NCBI RefSeq assembly: GCF_023702635.1
Contig: NZ_CP098455.1
Coordinates: 1,674,001-1,738,000, forward strand
DNA: 64,000 nucleotides
Origin: Spongiibacter taiwanensis
Lineage (GTDB): Bacteria; Pseudomonadota; Gammaproteobacteria; Pseudomonadales; Spongiibacteraceae
Direction of reading: 5' to 3'
The notes under the pieces are model-generated. The model saw only the letters and a list, made by a program, of their open reading frames with translations, was not told the DNA's origin and searched no databases. The stretch's first letter is position 1. Each line of letters begins with the position of its first letter. Below are positions 1-11,922 of this stretch, piece after piece. A program made the translations under genes and the position numbers.

Positions 1-594
1 GCAAATATCTCCGTACTCACCGGTGATGGCCGAGTGAGCGGCTTCGACACAGGCCCCGGCAATGTCTTGATGGATTGCTGGATTCAGCAACACCGAGGCC
101 AGCCTTTCGACCGTGACGGCGCATGGGCGGCCAGCGGCAACCCAATTGCTGAGCTCGAGTCTGCGTTTCTCGACAAACCTTTCTTTACGACCAGTGGCCC
201 AAAGAGCACTGGCCGGGAAGACTTCAACCCAGCCGCCCTCGACACCATTCTCCAGACCCTGCCCCGACTCAATCCCGAAGATGTTCAGCACAGCCTATTG
301 CAGGTCACAGCAAAGAGTATTGCCCTGGCAATCAAGCAACATGCCCCGGCAACCACCGAAGTGTTTGTGTGCGGCGGCGGGGCGCACAATCGGGCACTGC
401 TGGCTGCGCTACACCAACAATTGCCCAGCTGCAAAATAGCGACCACCAGCAAACTCGGCATTGATCCAGACTGGGTCGAGGCCTGCGCATTCGCCTGGCT
501 CGCCCGACAAACCCTGTTAGGCCAACCCGGAAACGTGCCAGCGGTTACCGGCGCCCGCGGCCAACGCATCTTGGGCGCAATCTACCCCGCCTGA
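1..594 (+). CDS. anmK: Anhydro-N-acetylmuramic acid kinase, C-terminal part (5' end outside window)
   Basis: This is the last 197 residues of AnmK, which phosphorylates 1,6-anhydro-MurNAc and converts it to MurNAc-6-phosphate during cytoplasmic recycling of peptidoglycan. The frame is open from the first base, so the gene starts upstream of the window. Visible family hallmarks are the GFDTGPGN stretch near the left edge, the VCGGGAHN nucleotide-binding stretch and a C-terminal DPDWVEACAFAWLA. AnmK sits beside erpA and argC in Pseudomonas, and the same genes follow here. It is convergent with the OmpW gene, with 14 bp between the two stop codons. The identification is secure; only the missing N-terminus prevents a length check. 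Confidence 0.95.
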   Translation, partial: ANISVLTGDGRVSGFDTGPGNVLMDCWIQQHRGQPFDRDGAWAASGNPIAELESAFLDKPFFTTSGPKSTGREDFNPAALDTILQTLPRLNPEDVQHSLLQVTAKSIALAIKQHAPATTEVFVCGGGAHNRALLAALHQQLPSCKIATTSKLGIDPDWVEACAFAWLARQTLLGQPGNVPAVTGARGQRILGAIYPA

Positions 595-608
595 TTACCC
601 CAGCGAAA

Positions 609-1307
609 TCAGAACAGATACCCGACCGACAGGGTGTAGACAAAGGGGTCAACCTCAATGGTGCTGGTGACTTTATTCCCGCCAGCGAAACGTATCTCTG
701 CATCGGTTTCCAGATCAATCCACCTGACTGACGCATTCACCAGCCAGTGATTATCGATATGAAAATCCACTCCCAGCTGAACGGCCACACCGAACGAGTC
801 GTCAAGTTTCAATTTGCCATCATTTAAGCCCAGTCCAGCAAAAGCAGCATCGGCCTCGGCGGTGATTTCCTCGTCAAAAAGGAAGGTGTAGTTCAGCCCA
901 ACCCCAGCATAGGGTTGTGCGCGACCGATGCGCGGAAGGTGATAAACCAGGCTCAGTGTCGGCGGGAGGTGCTTAAACTCGGCTATCGTCAGCCCCTGCA
1001 ATTCACCAGTTCCCTCCGCCTCGTGCTCGAAAGGGGTTGCGACCAGCAGCTCGACACCCCACTGCGGGGTTAGAAAATATTCAATGTTCGCGCCCAGCTG
1101 GGTGTTACTGTTTAGCCCAATCCCGGATCGTCCGCCGCTCAGGCTGATAATAGACCGATTGAGTTCAACCTCTTCACTGGACTCCCTGGGATCGGTAGTG
1201 GTTGCACCTATTCGCACCAGAATATCCCCCGCTTCAAACGCTGCAGAAGCCTGTGCTCCCAGAACCAGAGCAAGGGTCAGGGGAGTCGCGATAATAATCG
1301 TTTTCAT
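609..1307 (-). CDS. ompW: OmpW family outer-membrane protein
   Basis: The 232-residue protein begins with a Sec signal peptide (basic MK, hydrophobic core, cleavage near ASA-A) and ends in a Tyr-Leu-Phe outer-membrane insertion signal. The body has alternating beta strands and a PYAGVGLNYTFLFDE segment typical of OmpW, an eight-stranded barrel that carries small hydrophobic molecules. GAGGAAA lies upstream of the ATG. The gene is convergent with anmK. OmpW proteins are often induced by hydrophobic substrates, but nothing here ties it to a particular one. The family assignment is firm and the substrate is unknown. Confidence 0.88.
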   Translation of the reverse strand: MKTIIIATPLTLALVLGAQASAAFEAGDILVRIGATTTDPRESSEEVELNRSIISLSGGRSGIGLNSNTQLGANIEYFLTPQWGVELLVATPFEHEAEGTGELQGLTIAEFKHLPPTLSLVYHLPRIGRAQPYAGVGLNYTFLFDEEITAEADAAFAGLGLNDGKLKLDDSFGVAVQLGVDFHIDNHWLVNASVRWIDLETDAEIRFAGGNKVTSTIEVDPFVYTLSVGYLF

Positions 1308-1503
1308 AGTGTTTCCTCAGATTCGAAAATGACCTGATGCCATTTAAGCCGGGGGCGACACTCCTGAAATTGATCTGGATTAACGGATTGCAACAAAATG
1401 GAGTCAGCGGCATTTCGCAGAATCAGCGCTGCCGCATAAAATCTTGACGAGAGTTATCCACACCCGAAAGCTGACGACCACAGGAATCGCTAGAAGGGGG
1501 CAA

Positions 1504-2454
1504 TCAGTGCAGGTTGGAGCCCTTGGTCCGCGCACGCGAAACAGTATTCTCCGAGCTCACCGCAGATGACTTGCCATCAAATACCGACATATCTGCACGG
1601 TGGACCACATCCTCCAACGCCGTGTCACTCAGGCGCATTGCGGAGATTCCCACCGACACGCAGGGCTGGACGACCAACCCCTCATCCACGGCCACTGACA
1701 CCTTGTTTGCCAGCCTACAGATATCCTCAGCAACCGTACGCGCATTGGCCAGATTGGTCCGGGTCAATAGCATCACAAATTCGTCACCACCAATTCGGCC
1801 AAACAGATCGTGCTCCCGCTTGCGAGCCATACACGTTTGCGCAAAGCTTTTCAGCACACGATCGCCTACAGAATGACCGAAGTTATCGTTGATCGCCTTA
1901 AACTTATCCAGATCGAAGTAGAGCAGACTGAACCCGGTACCGTGCCGTTTTGCCCGGCTGAATTCACGCGCAGCTTCAAGAAAAAACGCACGGCGACTCA
2001 AGCTGCCCGTGAGCTCGTCGTGCTGCGCCATTTGCAGTATCTGCTTGAGACATTGGCGGCGCTCAAGGTGAACAGCCACTCTGGCTTGCAACACCGCAGA
2101 CGAGAAGGGCTTTCTCAAAAAGTCGATAGCCCCCAGACGCAGTGCTTCACACTCGAGCACCTCATCGCTATCCGCAGTAATCATAATGACCGCCACCCCC
2201 GTCCGTTCGCGAAACTGCTTTATTGCTCGCAACACTTCCAGACCGTCCATATCCGGCAGTCGATAATCCAACAGGATCAAGTCAATATCGGGTGATAACA
2301 GCTCGAGGGCTTCGCGGCCGCTGCGGGCGACTGAAATTTTCTGGCACTGACCCAGCACCGCTGAAAATGCGGTCAGAACTGTTTCGTCGTCATCGACGAT
2401 CAGCACGTGGCCGGTGCTTTCGGTGCACAGAGTGTCCATGATATGTCGCAACAT
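1504..2454 (-). CDS. Response regulator with GGDEF domain (diguanylate cyclase)
   Basis: The protein has an N-terminal receiver domain (acidic VDDDE, phospho-acceptor Asp in LLDYRLPDMDG, Lys in LRKPF) and a C-terminal GGDEF domain, so it should make cyclic di-GMP when phosphorylated. The active site is canonical (GRIGGDEF). An RxxD inhibitory site (REHD) lies five residues before it, so product inhibition is expected. A longer reading begins at 2526, but the ATG at 2454 has AAGGGG six bases upstream and begins just before the receiver domain, so I take 2454 (316 residues). No partner kinase is adjacent. An imperfectly explained palindrome lies upstream at 2569-2587. Confidence 0.92.
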   Translation of the reverse strand: MLRHIMDTLCTESTGHVLIVDDDETVLTAFSAVLGQCQKISVARSGREALELLSPDIDLILLDYRLPDMDGLEVLRAIKQFRERTGVAVIMITADSDEVLECEALRLGAIDFLRKPFSSAVLQARVAVHLERRQCLKQILQMAQHDELTGSLSRRAFFLEAAREFSRAKRHGTGFSLLYFDLDKFKAINDNFGHSVGDRVLKSFAQTCMARKREHDLFGRIGGDEFVMLLTRTNLANARTVAEDICRLANKVSVAVDEGLVVQPCVSVGISAMRLSDTALEDVVHRADMSVFDGKSSAVSSENTVSRARTKGSNLH

Positions 2455-2568
2455 GGCGAACCCCTTGGTAGACGCAAGTTTACATCGCCGACACGCTCCT
2501 TTGCCGAGCAACAAACTACGGTCCATTATTGCAAGAACGCGGCAGAGTGCAGTGAGTAATTCTACTAA

Positions 2569-2587
2569 TGACGTGATCAGTACGTCA
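2569..2587. promoter_or_regulatory. Inverted repeat TGACGT-N7-ACGTCA
   Basis: Perfect 6-bp arms separated by 7 bp lie between the erpA stop and the diguanylate cyclase start, about 115 bp upstream of the latter. The form and position suit a dimeric regulator, but no family can be named. Chance occurrence is possible. Confidence 0.3.
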
Positions 2588-2637
2588 GGAGGGAAGCGCT
2601 GCCCCGCAGTGGGGGCAGACTAGTGAGTAGCGGCAGG

Positions 2638-2991
2638 TTAAATAGAAAAAGACGAGCCACAACCGCAGGTAGTGGCGGCATTCGGGTTACTGACGACGAA
2701 CCGAGAGCCCTCAAGGCCCTCGGTGTAATCCACTTGGGCGCCCTCGAGATACTGATAACTGAGCGGGTCCACCAACACCGTTACCCCATCTTTTTCAATC
2801 AAGGTGTCGTCTTCGTCAGCCAGCTCATCAAAGGTGAAGCCGTATTGAAAGCCAGAGCAGCCACCACCAGTCACAAAGACCCGCAATTTCAGCTCGTCAT
2901 TGGCTTCCTCTTCAACCAGGCTTTTCACCTTGGCTACCGCACGTTCTGTTAACGCCAGTACGGTGGGCGTAAATTGCTCAACCGCAGACAT
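2638..2991 (-). CDS. erpA: Iron-sulfur cluster insertion protein ErpA
   Basis: This 117-residue A-type carrier delivers Fe-S clusters to apo-proteins. The three ligand cysteines are present: one in the [11 protein letters not shown] motif and two in the C-terminal CGCGSSF. The length and the N-terminal helix match ErpA better than IscA or SufA, and the position between anmK and argC is the Pseudomonas position for erpA. It is transcribed away from the diguanylate cyclase and in the same direction as argC, about 90 bp downstream of it. Confidence is high. Confidence 0.95.
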   Translation of the reverse strand: MSAVEQFTPTVLALTERAVAKVKSLVEEEANDELKLRVFVTGGGCSGFQYGFTFDELADEDDTLIEKDGVTVLVDPLSYQYLEGAQVDYTEGLEGSRFVVSNPNAATTCGCGSSFSI

Positions 2992-3081
2992 AATGTCACC
3001 TCTATTTCTAACGGGCCGCTGTAAGCGACGTTAGCCAAAATTATCGTATTCCTGAGCAAATTGATCAAGAATTGCCGCCGG

Positions 3082-4122
3082 TCAGGGCAGCAGCGACACA
3101 CCCTGAAGCCCTGCCGTCTCCGGCAACCCAAACATGATGTTCATATTCTGGATCGCCTGACCGGAGGCGCCTTTGACCAGATTATCAATTACCGACAACA
3201 CGACCACCGTGTTGCGCCCCTGGGGTTTGTGCACCGCGATCCGGCACATATTGGCGCCGCGCACCGTGCGGGTTTGCGGCAGGCTACCCGGCGGCATGAC
3301 GTCGACAAAGGGCGCATTGGCGTAGCGCTCTTCGAACAGGCTTTGCAGCTGCTCGACGCTGGTGTCAGGGTTGCTCACCTCGGAAAACAATGTGGCATGA
3401 ATACCCCGAACTTGGGGCAGCAAGTGCGGCGTAAAGGTCAGTGATACCGGCCCCTTCGCGGCGACCATCAGCTCCTGCTCGATCTCAGGCAAGTGACGAT
3501 GTCCGGCCACACCATAGGCCTTGAAGCTCTCGGAAAGTTCGGCAAACAAATTGTCAACCTTTGCCTGCCGGCCCGCCCCGCTGACCCCGGAGGCAGCGCT
3601 GGCGATCAACCGGCTTGGATCAACCAGTTTGCTCTCCAGCAGAGGAATGAAGCCCAACTCCACCGCAGTAGGGTAGCAGCCGGGACACGCAATCAGCTTG
3701 GCGTCGGCAATCGCAGCGGCGTTAGTCTCAGGCAGACCATATACCGCCTCGGCCAGCACGTCGGGGCACAAGTGCTCTTCGTTATACCACTTCGACCACA
3801 ACGCCGCGTCGCGAATTCGAAAGTCTGCCGACAAATCCACAACCCGGGTACCGGCAGCCAGCAGCTCTGGCACCAGGTTCATCGCCACATTATGAGGCGT
3901 CGCAAAGAACACCACATCACAGCTGGACAGGGCGGCGACATCTGGAACGGTAAAGCGCAGGTCCACATAGCCCCGCAAACTTGGAAACAACTCGTCTACC
4001 GGCACACCATCTTCCGCCCGGGAGGTGATCATTGCCACCTCGGCATCGGGGTGAGCGGCAATCAATCGCAACAATTCCGCACCGGTGTAACCGGTACCGC
4101 CAACGATTCCAACTTTCAGCAC
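3082..4122 (-). CDS. argC: N-acetyl-gamma-glutamyl-phosphate reductase
   Basis: ArgC reduces N-acetylglutamyl-phosphate to the semialdehyde with NADPH, the third step of arginine synthesis. The N-terminal [13 protein letters not shown] is the dinucleotide-binding loop, and the catalytic Cys sits in ACPGCYPT. A longer reading begins at 4236, but the family starts right before the Rossmann motif. The GTG at 4122 is preceded by GGAGGA with 7-bp spacing, so I use it (346 residues, the usual length). The ClC gene lies upstream on the same strand. Confidence 0.95.
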   Translation of the reverse strand: MLKVGIVGGTGYTGAELLRLIAAHPDAEVAMITSRAEDGVPVDELFPSLRGYVDLRFTVPDVAALSSCDVVFFATPHNVAMNLVPELLAAGTRVVDLSADFRIRDAALWSKWYNEEHLCPDVLAEAVYGLPETNAAAIADAKLIACPGCYPTAVELGFIPLLESKLVDPSRLIASAASGVSGAGRQAKVDNLFAELSESFKAYGVAGHRHLPEIEQELMVAAKGPVSLTFTPHLLPQVRGIHATLFSEVSNPDTSVEQLQSLFEERYANAPFVDVMPPGSLPQTRTVRGANMCRIAVHKPQGRNTVVVLSVIDNLVKGASGQAIQNMNIMFGLPETAGLQGVSLLP

Positions 4123-4153
4123 TGTACTGTCCTCCGTTCCCCACCTGAGGGTT

Positions 4154-5587
4154 TCATTTATCTCGATCCAAGACCTGGGGGCCGGTTCGCTCCAGCGCCG
4201 CCGCATCGCTACTGCTCTGACCCGCTTCCGGCTCACGGGGTTTCATCATGGCTTCCCACCCCCGCAGCAGGTCCCGGGCAAGCACATGGTAAATCGGCTC
4301 CGGCATCACCAATTTGGATACCACTGAACCCACCAATGCCCCCACCATCAAGGCCGGCAAAATATCATGATTATTGCCGGTGAGCTCCAACACAATCACA
4401 AAAGCGGTCACTGGTCGCTGCACCACACCGGCAAAGTAACTGGCCATACCCACCAAAATTAGTGCCACTGGCGACACATCGCTAAACAGCGCCCCCATGG
4501 CAGCACCCAGCTCAGCACCAGAGGCCAGGCTGGGGGAAAAAATCCCACCTGGAATGCCGCTCAGGTAGGTCAGCGCGGTCGCCGCAATTTTCCCAAAAGC
4601 AGTGTACCAACTTCCCTCGGTTTCGCCCGCCAGCAGCGACTTGGCTTCCAGATAACCACTTCCCATGGTGAGTCCACCCGAGGCGATGCCCATGGCGGCC
4701 AATATCAGGCCAATCACCAGGGCAACCCGCATCGGCGCCCTGGCGATAAGTGGCGCAATAGCTCGGTTTCCCTCAACCAGCGCAAAACTGAACAGGCCGC
4801 CCAACAACCCGCAGAATAAGCTGGTAATAATCAAATAGGGATAGTGATCAAAGCTCATGGCGCTGACATCGGGCACGCCGAAGTAACTGTAGTGCCCGGC
4901 AAACGCCAGCACCACCACCCCAGAAAGGATAATGGCCAGAATCAAGGTCCCCGAGCTGCGCGCTTCCATCGACTGCTGCAGTTCTTCTACCGCAAACACG
5001 ATCCCGGCCAACGGGGCATTAAATGCCGCCGATACCCCCGCGGCACCACCTGCCACGATCAAGCCACTCTCAACCTGCCGCCGCTTCAGCTTCGCCCAGA
5101 CACCAAACTTGTACATCAGCGCGGCGCCCACGTGGACACTGGGACCCTCGCGGCCAACCGTCGCGCCCACCAGCAACCCGAAGCAGGTTAAGAAGACCTT
5201 GAGCAGCGCAACCCGAAGCGAAAGAAAACTCTCTCTAAGCCAGTGATAGCTCTGCTTGTGAACCAAAAGTACCTGGGGAATACCGCTGCCTTTGGCAGCT
5301 TTGCCGCCACGATTCATAATTGCAACGATGGTCATCAAACCCAGCGGCGTGATCCACAAAAAATGCCACGGATAGCGCTGAAAAACCTGATGAAAAACCT
5401 CAAAGCTCTCTTCCGAAAGCCAGGCAAAACCCTGAATCACCAACCCGACCGTCAGCGCCCCCACCCAGAACACCAGGCGTGTTTTCCAATCTTCGAGGGT
5501 ACCGAGCTGGCGACGGGTGCGGCGATGACTGAGTAACCACCATAACCGCAGCCGCCGCCTCGCACGGGTGCGTACTTCTGGGCTCAT
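4154..5587 (-). CDS. ClC family chloride/proton antiporter
   Basis: This polytopic inner-membrane protein of about 477 residues carries the ClC signature loops GSGIPQ, GREGPS (with the gating glutamate) and [16 protein letters not shown] second glutamate is kept in FAVEELQQS, at the place of the internal proton-path Glu of E. coli ClcA, and PIYHVL resembles the central-tyrosine region. These suggest an H+-coupled antiporter, not a channel. There is no C-terminal CBS domain. A longer frame opens at 5734, but its first 49 residues are not ClC-like, and the ATG at 5587 begins the basic N-terminus typical of the family. Ribosome binding there is weak, so the start is only likely. Confidence 0.9.
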   Translation of the reverse strand: MSPEVRTRARRRLRLWWLLSHRRTRRQLGTLEDWKTRLVFWVGALTVGLVIQGFAWLSEESFEVFHQVFQRYPWHFLWITPLGLMTIVAIMNRGGKAAKGSGIPQVLLVHKQSYHWLRESFLSLRVALLKVFLTCFGLLVGATVGREGPSVHVGAALMYKFGVWAKLKRRQVESGLIVAGGAAGVSAAFNAPLAGIVFAVEELQQSMEARSSGTLILAIILSGVVVLAFAGHYSYFGVPDVSAMSFDHYPYLIITSLFCGLLGGLFSFALVEGNRAIAPLIARAPMRVALVIGLILAAMGIASGGLTMGSGYLEAKSLLAGETEGSWYTAFGKIAATALTYLSGIPGGIFSPSLASGAELGAAMGALFSDVSPVALILVGMASYFAGVVQRPVTAFVIVLELTGNNHDILPALMVGALVGSVVSKLVMPEPIYHVLARDLLRGWEAMMKPREPEAGQSSSDAAALERTGPQVLDRDK

Positions 5588-5759
5588 TGCTGCCAGTGTC
5601 CTGTCAAAGGAGAATTGCGGAGACGATTCAAATAACGACGAGTGGGCGGCGCCCACGAAGGCAAAGCACGCATTGTATGCTATTTTACCGCCCTGCCCCA
5701 GTGCCCCGCGGGTAGCGCCCGAACCGCTGAGCATTATTGATCACTCAAGGAAGCGCGCC

Positions 5760-6182
5760 ATGCTCTGGCTGAAAGCCTTTCACATTATTGCCGTGGTCTG
5801 CTGGTTTGCGGCACTGTTTTACTTACCGAGATTGTTTGTCTATCACGCGATGGCTGAAGACCTGACCAGCCGGGAGCGCTTCAAGGTGATGGAGCGCAAA
5901 CTATACCGTGGTATTGCCAACCCCTCTGCACTCATTACCCTGATTCTGGGAGCGTGGATGGTTGCACTGGCACCAGACTATTACCTTTCGGCCGGTTGGT
6001 TCCACGCCAAAATTGGCCTGGTCGTACTGTTGATTGCATACCATCATGTCTGCGGCCGACTGCTACGTCAGTTCGCCAACGATACCAATCGCCGCAGCCA
6101 CGTATTTTACCGCTGGTTTAATGAGGCCCCGGTGCTGGCACTGGTGGGCATTGTCATTCTCGTGGTGGTTAAACCCTTTTAA
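5760..6182 (+). CDS. hemJ: Protoporphyrinogen IX oxidase HemJ
   Basis: This 140-residue membrane protein has about four hydrophobic helices and the conserved first-helix WLKAFHIIAVVCWFA, with its histidine. HemJ oxidises protoporphyrinogen IX to protoporphyrin IX in the penultimate step of haem synthesis. AAGGA lies eight bases before the ATG. It is divergent from the ClC gene, and it neighbours argC as in Pseudomonas. With hemL and hemB about 1 kb downstream, three haem genes fall within 4 kb, although the symporter remnant separates them. Confidence 0.92.
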   Translation: MLWLKAFHIIAVVCWFAALFYLPRLFVYHAMAEDLTSRERFKVMERKLYRGIANPSALITLILGAWMVALAPDYYLSAGWFHAKIGLVVLLIAYHHVCGRLLRQFANDTNRRSHVFYRWFNEAPVLALVGIVILVVVKPF

Positions 6183-6312
6183 GCACCGGGTGGCCGACTG
6201 GCAATTCGAATGACAGCCGCCAGACGGATAAGCTTAGCCGCCATGACATGTCGAAGACGAGAGGCTGCAGCGCGCCTTACCGTAGGGCCGTCCCGCGGAG
6301 CCGGGCGCTGAA

Positions 6313-7251
6313 ATGTCACTGAGCATCCTGGAATCTGCCCTGAACGGGTTTGCAGATTTTATATGGAGCGCCCCCACGGTGGTTCTGCTGGTGGGCGGCG
6401 GTCTGTTTCTGACCTGTTACTCTCGACTAGCCTGCTTTCGCTACTTCCCTCATGCCATTAACTTCTTGCGCAGCAAGTTCGACCGGCCGCAGGACCCGGG
6501 CCATGTGTCCCACGCCCAGGCTTTATCCACCGCGCTATCGAGCACCTTGGGGCTGGGCAATATTGCCGGTGTCGCGATTACGATCAGCACCGTCGGTCCC
6601 GGCGCGGTGTTTTGGATGTGGTTAACCGCCCTGATTGTCAGCGACGCATTTTCCGGTCAGGCGGTTGTTGACGGCACCCTCGGCAGCACCATCATGATCG
6701 GCGTGCGCCGGGGCGCCTTCTCTAACGAAGCAGGGATCGGCACCGAATCCATGGCCCACGGCGCAGCTCGAACCGACTAGCCCATTCGCGAAGGCCTGGT
6801 GGCCATGCTGGGCCCAGTCATCGACACCCTGCTCATGTGCACCTGTACCGCTCTGATCATCCTCCTGACCGGCACCTGGCAGAGCACCGACGGCGTGACC
6901 GGGGTCACTCTCACCGCAAACGCCATCGCTCAGGTATTTCCCAAAACCGGCGATATTTTGTTGCTGATCATGGTGGGGCTGCTCAGCTTCAGCACCATCG
7001 TGTCATTCTGGTTCTACGGCGCCAAATGCACCGGCTTTTTATTAGGCGCCCATCGTCAGCGCTATTACACCCCCGCCTACCTGCTGTTAATCATCGCCGG
7101 AGCGACGGTCTCCCTGGAATTGGTTAACGGCCTGGTGATTGGCATGTACGGCATGATGGCGATCCCCACCATGGTTTCAACCCTGCTGCTGGCCCCGCGG
7201 GTCAATCGCGCTCGGCAGGCTTACTTCTCTGCCGACGGGGATGGCCAGTAA
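6313..7251 (+). pseudogene. Decayed sodium:alanine symporter (AGCS family)
   Basis: One frame reads through AGCS landmarks: VGTGNIAGV-like GLGNIAGVAIT, WMWLTA, SDAFSGQA, GAFSNEAG and PIREGLVAMLGP. Two defects stand out. First, WMWLTAL runs straight into VSDAFSGQA (around 6625-6645), whereas in intact family members roughly 150 residues separate these points, so there is an in-frame deletion. Second, a TAG stop at 6778-6780 interrupts ARTD/PIREGL, where the family reads through. Both parts stay in one frame (residues 1-155, then from 6781). The product would lack several transmembrane helices, so loss of function is likely. A sequencing error could explain the stop but not the deletion. Confidence 0.85.
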
Positions 7252-7298
7252 CGACCTTTGTCGGGATAATGAGCCCTCGCAAAAAGTCAGGAGTCAGC

Positions 7299-9600
<2,302 letters not shown>

Positions 9601-9673
9601 GCTTTACCCGCCCCCACTAAGTCACTATTGTCTTTTTAATACTAATATCACACCACCAAGCAAGGGGAAGACA

Positions 9674-10420
9674 ATGCACAAAAAGCTACTTGCCGCCGCG
9701 CTGCTCAGTTCGGTTGCTGCCGCCGGGGCGCAGGCCGATATTATCGGCATGACCGCTGGCGCCTATGTATGGAAACAAAGCTGGGACGGTGACGTGCGCT
9801 CCGGCCCCAATGACAGCGACGAAATTGATGTCACCCGGGACTTGGGTTACGACGATGACAGCGGCAACAGCTTCTTTGTCGCCTTGGAGCACCCCGTACC
9901 CATCCTGCCAAACGTGCGCCTGCAGCGCACCGAGATGGAAATTTCCGAGCGCAATACCCTGACGCGAGACTTCAACTTCGAAGGCGATACCTACACCGCT
10001 GGTGACGATATTTCCTCCACCACCGACCTCGGCCACACCGATGTCACCCTGTACTACGAGATTCTCGACAATTGGGTAAACTTGGACGTGGGTATGTCCA
10101 TCCGCGTATTTGATGGCGAAGTTAGACTGCAAGCCGCCGGCCGGGAAGGCACCCTGGACCTGGATGCGCCGCTGCCCATGGCCTATGCCAATGCCCGCTT
10201 TGATCTGCCCTTCACGGGCCTTTACGCCTCAGCAGTTGGCAACCTGATCTCCTACAGCGGCGATGGCGTCACCGATTTCACTGTTGGCATCGGCTATGAA
10301 GTGGGTATTGCCGCCATTGAGCTGAACTACCGTACCTTCGATGTGAGCCTGGAAGATGGCGATGAAGAAGCGGGGCTGACCATCGACGGCCTCTATCTCG
10401 GCGTGGTCATCGACATTTAA
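9674..10420 (+). CDS. Outer-membrane beta-barrel protein (TIGR04219-like)
   Basis: This 248-residue protein has a clear signal peptide (MHKKLLAAALLSSVAAAGAQA) and then amphipathic strands rich in aromatic and acidic residues. It ends in VVIDI, an outer-membrane-type terminus. The DIIGMTAGAYVWKQSWDGD start and the Asp-rich loop before FFVALEHPVPILPN resemble a conserved gammaproteobacterial outer-membrane family of unknown role. AGGGGAAG precedes the ATG. It is probably a stand-alone gene. The barrel is well supported; no function can be given. Confidence 0.8.
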   Translation: MHKKLLAAALLSSVAAAGAQADIIGMTAGAYVWKQSWDGDVRSGPNDSDEIDVTRDLGYDDDSGNSFFVALEHPVPILPNVRLQRTEMEISERNTLTRDFNFEGDTYTAGDDISSTTDLGHTDVTLYYEILDNWVNLDVGMSIRVFDGEVRLQAAGREGTLDLDAPLPMAYANARFDLPFTGLYASAVGNLISYSGDGVTDFTVGIGYEVGIAAIELNYRTFDVSLEDGDEEAGLTIDGLYLGVVIDI

Positions 10421-10536
10421 GGCCTGGCAGTTTGCTGCGGCTTGGCAATAGAGCCCGCCGCAGCCCTCTCTGGCTTTACAAGCCTTTCCCCGACCTTTTA
10501 TCCTGCCCACCCTGATCCCAGCTAGCTTCATCTGAT

Positions 10537-11199
10537 ATGACCGCTGCCTGCCGCTACCTTCTGTTCGTGATGCTGCTCTGCCTGCATGGCACCGCAAGCG
10601 CCTGCGAGTGTCTCTGGCAAGGGCCGTTCAAATCGGTTTATCCCGACGCAGACCTGGTCGTTGTTGGCGCCGTCACCGAACGCCAAGGCAATAGCCTGGA
10701 CCTAAGCGTTCTGGACATTCTCAAGGGAACAGATTACCGGGACACCCTCAGAATCTGGGGAAAGAAGGACGACCTGTGCCGCCCCGAGGTTGATGAGTTC
10801 CCGCCCGGCAGCACCTGGATTATGGCACTGACCAAAATTCGCGAGCTGCCAGAGGACGGTTTCGACCCCTTTCGCCCCAATATCAGCTTTGGCCGGGTCG
10901 AGGACTTTTACCTGCCCAGCTGCGGCGTCTATTGGCTAGAGGTCAAAGGGGGCACCGTGTCAGGCAACATTGTCGATGGCGCCCGCTGGCAATACCTCGA
11001 TAGCAAGAAATCACCCATTCTGGCATCGCTCTTTTTGCAATGGATGGATGGCGAGCTTGGCGATGCCCGGCTCAAAGAGGCCCAAAAGCCCCAGCCAAAA
11101 GCCCGCGAGCTCATGAATGACACGCGCATCTTCCTTCAACAAAAGCATCGGCAAGATGGGCCCTTAGACCTGGAAGAAATTCAGAACCTGGCGGAATAG
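10537..11199 (+). CDS. Exported protein with N-terminal Cys-X-Cys, possibly NTR/TIMP-like
   Basis: This 220-residue protein has a signal peptide ending near ASA, which places Cys-Glu-Cys at or near the mature N-terminus. Further cysteines follow (DDLCRPE, LPSCGVY). The early region (DADLVVVGAVTER, then LKGTDYRDTLRIWG, then FPPGSTWIMAL) has the beta-strand rhythm of netrin/TIMP-like (OB-fold) domains, which also begin with CxC. This is a resemblance I see by eye, not an established match. The C-terminal third is helical and charged. No good ribosome site is visible before the ATG. It is convergent with the Nudix gene, 10 bp apart. Confidence 0.6.
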   Translation: MTAACRYLLFVMLLCLHGTASACECLWQGPFKSVYPDADLVVVGAVTERQGNSLDLSVLDILKGTDYRDTLRIWGKKDDLCRPEVDEFPPGSTWIMALTKIRELPEDGFDPFRPNISFGRVEDFYLPSCGVYWLEVKGGTVSGNIVDGARWQYLDSKKSPILASLFLQWMDGELGDARLKEAQKPQPKARELMNDTRIFLQQKHRQDGPLDLEEIQNLAE

Positions 11200-11209
11200 C
11201 CCATCGTCC

Positions 11210-11881
11210 CTACGACTGAATTAACGCCATCAGCTCGTCGAGCATGCGCAGGGACATTCCCCATATGCGCTTACCCTGAAAGTCATAACAGGGTAGGTCC
11301 ATCGACACCCCCGCCCGACGAAACTGCATTGTTTGCCGATTTTCCAGGGCCTGCAAATACGTCATGGGCACCCACAACGCTTCGGCAACCTCATGATTGG
11401 TTTCTATGCCAACCGGGGTATGGAGATGAAAGACATAGGGGGTAACCACCATTGGCCGCCGCCCAGAGTGCGGCCGACTAACAATGTCTGAAAGGCGCCC
11501 GATGCAGCTGCCTGCCTTCTCCAACTGAATGCCGATTTCCTCGTGAGTTTCTCGCATTGCCGTGCGCAAGCCTGTTCGGTCACCGGGATCCATTCGCCCG
11601 CCGGGGAACGCCATATGGCCAGACCAGGGATCGCCCACACGCTCCGCGCGCTTGATCATCAATACCTGGGTCTGCCCATCCCGTTCGCGCAGCACAATAG
11701 CCACTGCCGAGCGCTTCACCCAGCGTCGCCACCACCGCCGGCGCGACCGGTATTTTCCCAGCTTTTCGATTACCGACTGCAAACCACAACCCCAACTCAC
11801 ATTCGCGCCAGTACAGCACTGACCTCTACAACAACCCCTGATCATAGCATTTGCCAATTGGGCGCGGTAACCTGAGCCCAT
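11210..11881 (-). CDS. Nudix hydrolase (CoA pyrophosphatase-like)
   Basis: This is a Nudix hydrolase with the box FPGGRMDPGD...AMRETHEEIGI, in the NudL-like spacing where the first acidic residue is Asp. Such enzymes cleave CoA or related nucleoside diphosphates. The upstream WVKRSAVAIVLRE begins the fold. The frame opens at 11902, but the ATG at 11881 has GGGAGG four bases upstream and is preferred. The roughly 60 residues before the domain are Cys- and Arg-rich and not family-like, so a start further downstream is possible. It is divergent from the globin gene, with 41 bp between starts. Confidence 0.8.
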   Translation of the reverse strand: MGSGYRAQLANAMIRGCCRGQCCTGANVSWGCGLQSVIEKLGKYRSRRRWWRRWVKRSAVAIVLRERDGQTQVLMIKRAERVGDPWSGHMAFPGGRMDPGDRTGLRTAMRETHEEIGIQLEKAGSCIGRLSDIVSRPHSGRRPMVVTPYVFHLHTPVGIETNHEVAEALWVPMTYLQALENRQTMQFRRAGVSMDLPCYDFQGKRIWGMSLRMLDELMALIQS

Positions 11882-11922
11882 AACACCTCCCTCCCCATCC
11901 ACTCCGGCGCGCGAAAATAGCG

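Noticed and set aside
2623-2952. 109-codon plus-strand frame
   Set aside because: Antisense to erpA, whose cysteine motifs are intact.
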